Positions 8,299-16,750 of a DNA stretch of 64,000 bases are shown here, piece after piece (the stretch's first letter is position 1; each line of letters starts with the position of its first letter). Source of the stretch: JACKFB01 sp041389525. Its GTDB lineage: Bacteria > Myxococcota_A > UBA9042 > PHBI01 > JACKFB01. The position numbers were made by a program, and so were the translations under genes. The stretch is from assembly GCA_041389525.1 (NCBI GenBank), contig JAWKRR010000028.1, forward strand, positions 29,075 to 93,074. Reading direction: 5' to 3'. The notes below the pieces were generated by a model that did not search any database, was not told where the DNA came from, and saw nothing but the letters and a program-made list of their open reading frames with translations.

Positions 8299-9816
8299 GT
8301 GAAGCGAATCAGCGCAGCGTGCGCCGCGGGGCTTTTCCTGGCGCTATCCATCGGGGGTACGCACCGGGCGTCGGCCGTGACCGTCGGCACGCACGGTGGC
8401 CTCAAGCAGCGCTACGTCGTGCTGTCGCCCTTCGACGCGGACGCACGGGGAGGCGCCCACGGCAACCGCAGCCGCGACGTGGTCCAGTTGGACGTGGGCG
8501 GCCGCTTCGAGGTGTCGCGCCAGCTCTGGATGCGCACGACGCTGCAGGTCTTCGACGGGCAGGTGCTCGGCGACGAGAGCGCCCTGCACGCCGGCCCCCG
8601 CTCGCGGCTCTGGCACAACGGCAGCCTCCGAGACGACCTCTTCCTGCGCGAAGCCGTCGTTCAGGTGCCCATCGGCCTCGGTGAGGTCCGCGTCGGGCGG
8701 CGCGCCGGCGACTGGGGCCTCGGGATGGCTATCCACGACGGGCGCGCGACCAGCTCGCCTTTCGCGGATCCGCACGACGGCGACATCTATAATGGAATCA
8801 TCGTCGACGCGATGCCGCTGCGCGCGTTCGTCAAGGGTCGCGCCGGGGAGGCCGTGAGGCTGCACCTGGGCTTTGACGTCATCGAGCGCGACGAGCTGGT
8901 CGACCGGAAAGACGGCGATCTCGCGCTGCGGTATTCGGGCGCGATTCTGTGGGAGGAGCGTCTGACGAGTGCGGGTGCGATGATTGTGCACCGCAATGTC
9001 GACCTCGCGTGGGGCGAGCGGAGTGACACGCTCTTCGACGTGACCATGTCGGTGACCCGCCCCATCGCGCGGGACCTGCAGCTCATCGTGAGCGCCGAGG
9101 GAGCGGCCCTGGTCGGAGACATCACCGAGCGACCGCGACCCCCAGCCGAGGGCGAGAGCGCCGGAGCGCCGGGTCGCACCGAGACCCGGGTCCGGCAGTT
9201 CGGCGCCATGGCGCGGGTGGAGTTGGAGGCCCCAGCCCGCGGGATTGGAGCCTCCCTCGAGCTGGGCGCGGCCAGCGGCGACGACGACGCCCTGGACGGG
9301 AACGACACGGCGTTTCGCTTCGACCCGGCGCACCGCGTCGGGATGATCCTGTTCGAAGAGGTCCTCGCGCGCGCGACCGCCGCGACGCGCAGCGATCTCC
9401 TGGCCGGCGACTCCGACGCACCGCGCGGCCGAGTCGACGCCTTCGCCACCGGCGGCAGCATCAGCTCAGCGGCCTACGCGGCGCCGCTCTTTCGCGTCGA
9501 GGCCTGCAACGGCTGCTTCATCGGCCACGTCGGTGGCCTCGTCGCCTTCGCGCCGGTCGGCATCCCCGCCCCCGACCCCGCCGCTTCCACCTCCAAGAAC
9601 GCCAACCCCTACGGCGGCAAGGCCACGAAGGGCTTGCTCGGCTGGGAGGTCAATCTCTCCGCCGAGGTCCGCGTCGCCCTCCCCGACACGGCCGAGTTCT
9701 CCATCGGCACCCAGTACGGCGTGTTTCGAAGCGGCCCTGCCCTCCGCGCACGCGACGGCCGACCCGAACCGGGCATGATCCACAAGTGGCGCGTCCTCGC
9801 CGATGTGAGCTGGTGA
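8299..9816 (+). CDS. Outer-membrane beta-barrel (porin-like) protein
   Basis: 505 aa, starting at GTG 8299, with a signal peptide ending near HRASA. The mature protein is a series of alternating amphipathic strands, including QLWMRTTLQVFDG, EVRVGRRAGDWGLGMAIHDG and EFSIGTQYGVFRSG, and ends in an aromatic W (ADVSW), as outer-membrane barrels do for BAM recognition. The WGLG-N/H-DG segment resembles deltaproteobacterial barrel families of unknown cargo (TIGR04551-like), but this assignment is tentative. It is divergently transcribed from the TPR lipoprotein. Substrate and exact strand number are unknown. Confidence 0.65.
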   Translation: MKRISAACAAGLFLALSIGGTHRASAVTVGTHGGLKQRYVVLSPFDADARGGAHGNRSRDVVQLDVGGRFEVSRQLWMRTTLQVFDGQVLGDESALHAGPRSRLWHNGSLRDDLFLREAVVQVPIGLGEVRVGRRAGDWGLGMAIHDGRATSSPFADPHDGDIYNGIIVDAMPLRAFVKGRAGEAVRLHLGFDVIERDELVDRKDGDLALRYSGAILWEERLTSAGAMIVHRNVDLAWGERSDTLFDVTMSVTRPIARDLQLIVSAEGAALVGDITERPRPPAEGESAGAPGRTETRVRQFGAMARVELEAPARGIGASLELGAASGDDDALDGNDTAFRFDPAHRVGMILFEEVLARATAATRSDLLAGDSDAPRGRVDAFATGGSISSAAYAAPLFRVEACNGCFIGHVGGLVAFAPVGIPAPDPAASTSKNANPYGGKATKGLLGWEVNLSAEVRVALPDTAEFSIGTQYGVFRSGPALRARDGRPEPGMIHKWRVLADVSW

Positions 9817-9889
9817 ACGGCCGCGGGGGCGGGCGTCGGTGACGCCGATCCCTCGCGCGTTCCAGCGCGGAATGGTCCCATTTCGGGCG

Positions 9890-9918
9890 TTGTCTCGCTG
9901 ACAGATTGCCACTAGGAT
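9890..9918 (+). promoter_or_regulatory. Candidate promoter of the RND exporter gene
   Basis: TTGTCT (9890-9895) and TAGGAT (9913-9918) are spaced by 17 bp. Each matches 4 of 6 consensus bases. Initiation would fall around 9925, only a few bases before the ATG at 9928, and no Shine-Dalgarno is visible. This suggests leaderless or very short-leader translation. Confidence 0.4.
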
Positions 9919-9927
9919 TCGCGCCCC

Positions 9928-12756
9928 ATGCGCGAGCGCCTCTTCCAATTGATGCTCCGGGCCGTCCTCGGACACCCCCGTCGAGTCATCCTCGCCACGC
10001 TGGCGCTGACGCTCGGCGCCGCCCTCTTTATCCCCGGCCTGCGCGTCGAGGCGGGCCACAAGAGCATGTCGGACTCGCAGAGTCCGCACTTCCTCAAGCT
10101 GGAAGCGTTTCTCGAGGACTTCGGCTCGCCCAACCAGCTCGTGCTGATGGTCGAGGGCGGCACCGAGGCCTTGCGCCAGACCGTCATCGCCCGCGTCCTG
10201 ACCGACATCCCCGCGACGACGCCCGTCGACGATCCCGACGGGTGCGATGCCCAGGCGCCGCCCAACGCGCCCTCCTGCGTGCGCGACATCCTGGGCTACA
10301 TCGATCTCGAGAAGTTCGCCGACCACGGCCTGCTCTTCCTCGACGAGGCGTCCATCGACCGCGTCGTGACGGCGCTCGAAGATCCCGAGCTCGGCATCGC
10401 GACGCTGCGTCAGATGGACGGCATCGAGGCCTTCCTCCAGAAGCTCGCCGCCGGCATCGAGGCCCGCGGCGACGCTGAGCAGCCCAAGGGCGAGGCGCGC
10501 GACCGCGCCGAACGCGTCATGAAGGGGCTGGCCAGCCTGCTGGACGGGATGGCAGCGCGGCTGGAGGACCCGGCGCGCCTGAAGACGCCGATTCAGACCG
10601 AGCTCGCCGACGCGATGGGTGGCGACGGCGGCAAGATGCGCGGCATCGACCGCAAGGGCTACTTCTCGTCGAAGGACGGCTCGCTCAAGCTGGCGCTGAT
10701 CCGGCCGGTGACGGAGACCGACGCGCCCCGGCCGGTGTCGGCCCTGGTCGGCTACGTCGAGCACCGAACCGCCGCCATCATCGCCGAGGTCGGCGGCCCC
10801 TGCGCGCTCGCGAACCCTGACGTCACCGCCTGCCCCGACGGGCAGCTCACCGCGGCGCTGACCGGCATGCCCGCCCTCGTCGCCGACGAGACACGCACCC
10901 TCAACCGCGACCTCCCGCTCACCAGCATCATCGCCCTGATCGGCGTCGCCCTGCTCTTCGCGATCGGCTTCCGCTCAGTGAGCTCCGTGGCCCTCGGCCT
11001 CGTCCCGCTCCTCGTCGGTCTGGTCTGGACCCTCGCCTTCGTCCACCTCGCCTTCGACTCCCTCAACCTGCTCACGTCATCCTTCGTGGCCATCCTCCTC
11101 GGCCTCGGCATCGACTTCGCTGTGCACATCCTCGCCCGCTATCAGGACGCCCGCCGCGACGACAGCAGCGCCGCCCACGCCGTCGAGGTCGCCCTGCGCA
11201 GCACAGGCCCGGGAGTGCTCACCGGCGGCATCACGACCGCGGGCGCCTTCCTCGCGCTCGCCCCCGTGAACTTCAAGGCCTTCTCCGAGCTCGGCATCAT
11301 GACGGCCTTTGGCGTGGTCATCGTCATGATCGCCACCTTCTTGCTGCTGCCAGCGATGCTCGTCATCCCCCGCTTCGAGCGCCTCCAGGGCAAGATCCAT
11401 CTCCCGTCGCGCATGGCGAACCGCCGCGGCGTCCCCGAGTGGGTCGTCGCCCACCCTTGGCTCTTCATCATCGGCGGCGCGGTGGTCTCCATCGCCATGA
11501 CCGTTCAGGGCGAGCGACTTCAGTGGAACTACGACATCACCTCGCTGCTGCCTGACGGGGTGCCGTCGCTCAAGGCGTGGGACGTCCTGCGCGAGCGCAC
11601 CGACTACAGCGGCGAGACCGCCTCCATCGTCGCGACCAGCGAGGCGCAGGCCCAGGAGTTCACTGAGAAATTGGAGGCCATGCCCTCGGTGGCCCGCGTC
11701 GACTCTGCCCTCGGCTACCTGCCCGAGAACCAGGCGGCGAAGCTCAAAGCGCTCGCGGCCCTGAGACCTGCGCTGGGGACGCCCGACGGCGATCGGCCCG
11801 CCCGCACCGAGGTCGACATCGCCGCCACGCGCGAGGCGGCCCAAGACCTCGCCGACAGCCTCGAGGACGCCCAATTCGAAGCCGCCCGCGGCGCCGCAGC
11901 TGAGGCCGCCTGGCTCGAGGCGCCCGTCGCCGCCGCGAAACGCCTCAGCAAAGCCCTCGCCGCGCTCGAAGGCGACACCGGCGCCGCCACCCTGCGCGAG
12001 CTCCAGGCTCAGATCCTCGACATCCGCCGCCGCGTCCTCGCAAGCCTGCGCGTCGTCACCACCGGCGAGCCGATGACCGCGGCCGCCATGATCAAGGACC
12101 TCCCGCAGGGCCTCCAGGACCGCCTCTACAAAGACGGCCGCTTCGCGCTCTACGTCTACCCGGCCGCCAACATCGGCCAGCGCACCTTCCGCCTCTCCTT
12201 CGTCTCCGACATCGAGTCGGTGTCGGAGACGGCCACCGGCTTCCCGGTCACCCACTGGCACTCGATTCAGGCGATCGAAGCCGGCTTTCAGGAGGCGACG
12301 ATCCTCGCCACCATCACCATCTTCATCCTGCTCTTCATCGACTTCCGGCGCGTGGGCACGACGCTGCTCGCCCTCATCCCCCTCTTCGTCGGTGTGCTGT
12401 GGGCTTGGGGCGGCATGAGCCTGATGGGGATGAGCTATAACCCCGCGAATATTATCGCGTTCCCGTTAATACTCGGCATCGGCGTCGACACAGGCGTCCA
12501 CGTCCTCCACCGCTGGCACCAACAGACCGACGGCGACATCGCCGCGGTCGTGCGCACCACCGGCCGCGCCATCCTGATCTCATCGGCGACCACGATGATC
12601 GGCTTCGGCTCCCTGGCGCTCGCCACCCACCGCGGGATGTCCTCCCTCGGCACGGTGCTCCTGCTCGGCGTCAGCGCCTGCCTCGTCACCGCCACGCTCA
12701 TCCTCCCCGCGCTGCTCGCAGCGTTCCGCCGCCGCCGCGAAGCCGCCGCCAATTGA
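9928..12756 (+). CDS. RND superfamily exporter (MMPL/HpnN-like)
   Basis: 942 aa inner-membrane transporter. It shows the duplicated RND plan: a first TM helix (residues about 20-40), a periplasmic loop, a block of five TM helices with the GLGIDFAVHILARYQDAR signature, then a second half repeating this arrangement with GIGVDTGVHVLHRWHQQ. The Asp in each TM4-like motif is the expected proton-relay residue. MMPL/HpnN-type relatives move lipids or hopanoids to the outer membrane; the cargo here is unknown. A PhnD-like secreted protein gene follows 60 bp downstream and may be co-transcribed. Confidence 0.88.
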   Translation: MRERLFQLMLRAVLGHPRRVILATLALTLGAALFIPGLRVEAGHKSMSDSQSPHFLKLEAFLEDFGSPNQLVLMVEGGTEALRQTVIARVLTDIPATTPVDDPDGCDAQAPPNAPSCVRDILGYIDLEKFADHGLLFLDEASIDRVVTALEDPELGIATLRQMDGIEAFLQKLAAGIEARGDAEQPKGEARDRAERVMKGLASLLDGMAARLEDPARLKTPIQTELADAMGGDGGKMRGIDRKGYFSSKDGSLKLALIRPVTETDAPRPVSALVGYVEHRTAAIIAEVGGPCALANPDVTACPDGQLTAALTGMPALVADETRTLNRDLPLTSIIALIGVALLFAIGFRSVSSVALGLVPLLVGLVWTLAFVHLAFDSLNLLTSSFVAILLGLGIDFAVHILARYQDARRDDSSAAHAVEVALRSTGPGVLTGGITTAGAFLALAPVNFKAFSELGIMTAFGVVIVMIATFLLLPAMLVIPRFERLQGKIHLPSRMANRRGVPEWVVAHPWLFIIGGAVVSIAMTVQGERLQWNYDITSLLPDGVPSLKAWDVLRERTDYSGETASIVATSEAQAQEFTEKLEAMPSVARVDSALGYLPENQAAKLKALAALRPALGTPDGDRPARTEVDIAATREAAQDLADSLEDAQFEAARGAAAEAAWLEAPVAAAKRLSKALAALEGDTGAATLRELQAQILDIRRRVLASLRVVTTGEPMTAAAMIKDLPQGLQDRLYKDGRFALYVYPAANIGQRTFRLSFVSDIESVSETATGFPVTHWHSIQAIEAGFQEATILATITIFILLFIDFRRVGTTLLALIPLFVGVLWAWGGMSLMGMSYNPANIIAFPLILGIGVDTGVHVLHRWHQQTDGDIAAVVRTTGRAILISSATTMIGFGSLALATHRGMSSLGTVLLLGVSACLVTATLILPALLAAFRRRREAAAN

Positions 12757-12816
12757 ATCTTGCGGCCGCCGACGCGTAGAAAGGCACGCCTACTCGTCCG
12801 AACCTGGGAGCCCTCC

Positions 12817-13650
12817 ATGCGTCACCTGACCCGACCCGCCTTGAGCGCGCTCGCTACGCTCTGCCTCGTCGCGCTCGCCGCCCCCGCCTCGCAAGCCGCC
12901 ACCCTCGCCTTCTGCCACGACGGCGGCCCCGGCAACACCTCCCAGGCGGAGCCCAAGGTCGCCCAGTTCCTCCGCCACATCGAGCGCACCGTCGGCCTCT
13001 CCGCGGGCAGCCTCAGCGGCGAGTACCACACCGATCACGCCGGCTGCGTCCGCTACTTCGACGCCAAGCGCCCCGAGATCGGCGTGCTGGACCTCGCGAC
13101 CCTGCTCCGCCACGGCGCGGCCTGGAAGCTCACCCCCATCGCCCACGTCGGCGAGCCGGCGCCCACGCGCTACCACGTGCTCGTGCGCAAGGGGACCTAC
13201 GCCGCCCTCGGCGCGCTCACCGGCAAGCAGGTCATCGCGGCGCTCCCCGACGACTCTGATTTCCTCAGCAAGATCGTGCTGGACGGCAAGGGCGACCCCG
13301 CCTCGTGGAAGGTCTCGTTCACCTCTCGTCCGCTCAAGGGGCTGCGCGCCGTCGCCCGCGAGGAGGCCGACGCGACCATCGTCGACGGCGAGACCTTCGC
13401 GCACCTCGCCGAGCTGTCCCTGCCCACCGCCCTGGTGTCGATCCACGAGTCGCCAGCGCTGCCCGGTCTGACCATGGTGTCGGTCGGCCAGAACGGCGGC
13501 GCCCCCGACCTCGTCGCGCGCCTGCTCAAGGCGCTGGGCTCGCTCTGCGAAGGCGACGGCAAAGAGCTGTGCAAGCAGCTCAAGGTCGACCGACTCCAGA
13601 AGGCCGAGCCCGCCCGCTTCGAGGCGCTGCGCCGCAGCTACGGGAAGTAG
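12817..13650 (+). CDS. PhnD/TauA-like periplasmic binding protein
   Basis: 277 aa with a cleavable signal peptide (APASQAA). ATG 12817 follows GGGAG. The mature part has the periplasmic-binding-protein pattern: FDAKRPEIGVLDLATLLRHG, ARYHVLVRKGTYAALGALTGKQV, LKGLRAVAREEADATIVDG. It is closest in style to phosphate/phosphite/phosphonate-type ABC substrate-binding proteins. No ABC permease or ATPase is adjacent. It may serve the preceding RND exporter, or be a sensor or orphan binding protein. The ligand is unknown. Confidence 0.65.
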   Translation: MRHLTRPALSALATLCLVALAAPASQAATLAFCHDGGPGNTSQAEPKVAQFLRHIERTVGLSAGSLSGEYHTDHAGCVRYFDAKRPEIGVLDLATLLRHGAAWKLTPIAHVGEPAPTRYHVLVRKGTYAALGALTGKQVIAALPDDSDFLSKIVLDGKGDPASWKVSFTSRPLKGLRAVAREEADATIVDGETFAHLAELSLPTALVSIHESPALPGLTMVSVGQNGGAPDLVARLLKALGSLCEGDGKELCKQLKVDRLQKAEPARFEALRRSYGK

Positions 13651-13734
13651 CGCAGGGGCCAGCCGAGAAGTCGAGCGCGAGCGAGCGACGAGGCCGCAGC
13701 GAGCTCGCCGGCGGCGCGTCTCAAGCCCTGGGGG

Positions 13735-15147
13735 TCACGGATCTCGGGCTGGCTCGCTCGGCGCGGGTCGCGAGGCCTGCGCTTTGGCCCGGATGCGATC
13801 GAGCTCATTGAGCGCGGAGCGCACCTCTTCGGGCAGCAGGTGACCCAGCTCCTCGGACTGCACCGAGTCGCGCAGCGCAGCCCGGAGGCCTTCGCGCGTC
13901 TCCAGGTGGCGATCGGCTTCGGCCATCACCTCCTCGTGCACCTTGGTCATGGGCATCAGGCGCTCCGCCGCGCTCGGCCACGCCAGCCCGCTGACCATCT
14001 CTTGAAAGCGCAGGGCGATCACCCGGCGCGCCGCCGAGGCCTCGGTCAGCTCGATCTGCGGCGCCGGGAGCCCGACCTGGATGCAGGCGTCGCCAAGGGC
14101 GTCGGAGAGCGTCCCGTCGGTCGCCTCGACGATCACGTGGTAGTGCGCCGACAGGCCGCCCGGCCACATCCGGTGCAGGTCGTCGTTGAAGCCGAGCAGG
14201 GGCTGCCCGTCGGCCAGCAGCCGCGCCAGCGGGCCGACCACGTCAGCCTCCGCCGCGTACCCGCCCAGGACCTCGGCCAGGGTCGGGTCCGGCAGCCGCG
14301 CGACCTCGCCCTCGACCCAGCGCCGTAGCTCGGCCTCCAGCCCCTGGCGACCCAGCCGCCCGAGATCCACCGCGCCGAGATCGGAGCGACTGAAGAAGCC
14401 CGCGGAATCGAGCCCGAGATGCTCGAGCACGCGATCCAGCAAGTCGAAATCGAGCAGATTTCGCCGATCGGGCACCGCGGTCTGCGACCAGGCGCCATCT
14501 ACCCGCCGCAGCCGCTGCTCGGCGTCGCGCGCGATCTCGCCGCCCTGACGCGCCATGGCGCCGAGCCCGGTGGACACGTCGGTCAGCCAGTCGAGGACCT
14601 CGGTGTAGCTGCGCGCGATGCCCAGCGCCCGAGCGCCGCGCACGCCCGTGTCCCAAGCGGTCTCGAGGGACGGCCGCAGCTCGCGCGCCGCCTCCGCCAG
14701 GCCGAGCTGAAGCTCCGGCAGGCCGGCGAGCTGCTCGATGCCTTGCAGACGCATGCGGCGACGGCGGCGCCAGCGGTTCCACACGCCCAGGGCCTCGCCC
14801 TCCCAGCGTCGCACCACCCGCTGCAGCGACTGGTCGAGGGCGACCAGGCCTTCGTCGAGGCCTTCCTGCGCCTCGTCGTGGCCGTTGCCGGCGCGGGCCG
14901 CGAGCTGCTCCACGCGGTCGCGCAGTCCGGCGAGCAGCCCGTCGATGACCTCGCGCCCGTGGGCCGGATCGCGGCCGATGGTCTCGAGCATCAGCCGCTC
15001 GAGGGCCGCCACGTTGAAGCCCTCGCGGGTCGCCCGGCTCGACGCCGCCTCGGTCACCGCGGCCTGCACGTCGCGCAGATGGACGACCGCGGTCTTTCGA
15101 AACCCAAGCGGGTCCGCCTCGAGCTGGCTCATGGCGTCCGCGCCCAT
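13735..15147 (-). CDS. Helical partner protein of the tubulin-like operon; N-terminus probably frameshifted
   Basis: 470 aa from the first usable start (ATG 15147). It is mostly alpha-helical and charged, has no signal peptide or TM segment, and ends in a basic Ala/Pro tail. No known domain was recognised. The reading frame remains coding-like for about 30 residues upstream of 15147 (AEHARAWLIERLDRLEESV) but has no ATG/GTG/TTG. A GTG at 15281 overlaps the tubulin-like stop as GTGA and runs in the other frame (VKSGTQKKERHF) up to about 15245. A single-base shift near 15240-15246 would join the two. It may correspond to the C-terminal half of longer FtsZ-like-1 proteins. Confidence 0.7.
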   Translation of the reverse strand: MGADAMSQLEADPLGFRKTAVVHLRDVQAAVTEAASSRATREGFNVAALERLMLETIGRDPAHGREVIDGLLAGLRDRVEQLAARAGNGHDEAQEGLDEGLVALDQSLQRVVRRWEGEALGVWNRWRRRRRMRLQGIEQLAGLPELQLGLAEAARELRPSLETAWDTGVRGARALGIARSYTEVLDWLTDVSTGLGAMARQGGEIARDAEQRLRRVDGAWSQTAVPDRRNLLDFDLLDRVLEHLGLDSAGFFSRSDLGAVDLGRLGRQGLEAELRRWVEGEVARLPDPTLAEVLGGYAAEADVVGPLARLLADGQPLLGFNDDLHRMWPGGLSAHYHVIVEATDGTLSDALGDACIQVGLPAPQIELTEASAARRVIALRFQEMVSGLAWPSAAERLMPMTKVHEEVMAEADRHLETREGLRAALRDSVQSEELGHLLPEEVRSALNELDRIRAKAQASRPAPSEPARDP

Positions 15148-15277
15148 CTCCGACGCGATGTGGTGCAGGTCGGCGGCGTCGGCGACGCTCTCCTCGAGGC
15201 GGTCGAGCCGCTCGATCAGCCAGGCGCGGGCGTGCTCAGCGTCGCGAAATGCCGCTCTTTCTTCTGGGTTCCCGACT

Positions 15278-16468
15278 TCACGACGCCGCCTCCGGTTCGG
15301 CCGCCACTTCGGCCGCAGCGACCTCGGCGCCGGCGCTCTCGGCCGCCGCAGACGGCACCGCGACGCGCTCGCTCGAAGCGACCTCGTCAGGCTCGACGCC
15401 GAAGAGCCCGCGCAGGCCCGAGGCCGCGCCGGTCTCGGGCAGCGCCTCGAAGAGCTTGCCGCCCAGCCGCATCAGCGCCCGCTCAGCCAGCGCCCGCTTG
15501 AAGTCGGCAAGGTCCACCCAGGCGCGGGTCTCGTGGACGGCGTGGACGTAGGTCCGGTGGCCCGCGAGCACCCGGTCGCTCCAGTGCATCTCGGCGTCGG
15601 CGAATCGCGCGCGGGTCCGCTCGTAGAGCCGGTCGCCGCCGATGGTCCCGACCAGGAAATCGACGACCCGGTCGCTAAGCGCCTCCAGCCGCCCGCCCAG
15701 CCGCCGCCCGGTGGTCCCCAGGTGGCGCCAGCGCGTGTTTCCGTAGCGCTCGTCGAAGGCGAAGACGTTGTCGACGAGCCGCCCGTCGAAGCTCTGCCAG
15801 CCCTGGGAGTCGTCCACCCACGTGTCGTAGGTGTGGACGCGGGCGTGGTGGTCGATGAGGCGCAGGGCCTCGACGAAGTTGGCCTGGAAGATGCGCCCGA
15901 CCGCGGGGTCCAGCTCTTCGGCGCCGACCGGGAAGAGGATCACGCCCTGAATGGCGGCGTCGGGGAAGACCGAGCGCACGTAGCGAGGCAGGTCGAGGAC
16001 GCTGCCGCGGCTGGTGCCGCTGACCGGTGACCAGACGATGAAGATCTCGGGCGCTTTGCCACCTTGGGCCGCGAGGCGACGGGCGAAGGCTTGCAGATGC
16101 TGCATCAGCATCGGGCGCGCGGCCTTCACCATGAGGCGGCCGATGGCGGGGACCATGCAGGCGCCGTTGTCGGGGCCGTGGACCAGGAGGGATTCCCAGT
16201 CCTCGCGCCATGCGTCGCGGAACTCGGTGCGGCGCCAAGCGAGGGCTTCGCGCACCTGAACCATCGAGAGGGGCACGAAGGGCACGCGGTCGGCGGGGAG
16301 GCGGGCCGCGGCGTGGCGCGAGCGGGTCTGCTCGTCGCCGTCCGTGGCCAGCGCGTAGACGTGATCCGGCCACCCGTCGGCGTCGTCGCGAAGACGCACA
16401 CAGGTAGGCAGCACCACGCGGTTTACGACCTCGGTGCCCGCGCCAATAATAATGAAGGGCTGTCGCAT
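15278..16468 (-). CDS. Degenerate tubulin/FtsZ-like protein (Tubulin_2 / FtsZl-1 type)
   Basis: 396 aa. The N-terminus FIIIGAGTEVVNRVVLPT resembles the first nucleotide-binding loop of the Tubulin_2 (FtsZl-1) family. Residues 100-125 (NGACMVPAIGRLMVKAARP) match the segment before the glycine-rich loop. IFIVWSPVSGTSRGS (about 142-156) sits where the family has a GGTGSG-type tubulin signature, and is followed by a strand, ILFPVGAEE, and FQANFVEALRLIDHHA. The GTP-binding glycines are partly lost, so nucleotide binding is doubtful. The C-terminus is an Ala/Glu-rich tail. It is the first gene of a two-gene operon, with a 280-bp divergent region shared with the Cys-rich operon. Confidence 0.7.
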   Translation of the reverse strand: MRQPFIIIGAGTEVVNRVVLPTCVRLRDDADGWPDHVYALATDGDEQTRSRHAAARLPADRVPFVPLSMVQVREALAWRRTEFRDAWREDWESLLVHGPDNGACMVPAIGRLMVKAARPMLMQHLQAFARRLAAQGGKAPEIFIVWSPVSGTSRGSVLDLPRYVRSVFPDAAIQGVILFPVGAEELDPAVGRIFQANFVEALRLIDHHARVHTYDTWVDDSQGWQSFDGRLVDNVFAFDERYGNTRWRHLGTTGRRLGGRLEALSDRVVDFLVGTIGGDRLYERTRARFADAEMHWSDRVLAGHRTYVHAVHETRAWVDLADFKRALAERALMRLGGKLFEALPETGAASGLRGLFGVEPDEVASSERVAVPSAAAESAGAEVAAAEVAAEPEAAS

Positions 16469-16686
16469 CGGGGGGAGTGTCGCCTACAAGCGGGGCGTCG
16501 TCAGATTTCGCGGGTGTTCGCCGACCGAGCGCCCGTGGGGCGGGCCATCGCACGTCGCCGCGCCGCCGTCTACAGGGAGATCGGGGTCGCCTGGGAGGAA
16601 CGCGGGGCGTGCTCGCCCTGCCCTGCCGCAGCGACGCGGGACGCCGCCGTGACTCGACCGGCTCGCCCCGCGGGGGGTGCCGAACG

Positions 16687-16714
16687 CTGTCATCGGCGGC
16701 CGCGTTCGTGATAT
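16687..16714 (+). promoter_or_regulatory. Weak candidate promoter for the Cys-rich/radical SAM operon
   Basis: CTGTCA (16687-16692) and TGATAT (16709-16714) are separated by 16 bp and match consensus at 4 and 3 positions. They lie about 40 bp before the chosen ATG at 16751. The rest of the 16469-16750 divergent region is GC-rich and shows no other clear signal. Confidence is low. Confidence 0.25.
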
Positions 16715-16750
16715 CTGGTGCGTCGCCATGTCGCCATGTCGAGGTCGAGC

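Noticed and set aside
9832..9846. Terminator after the outer-membrane barrel gene
   Set aside because: GGCGTC-GGT-GACGCC forms a stem but there is no T-run, so an intrinsic terminator is not supported.
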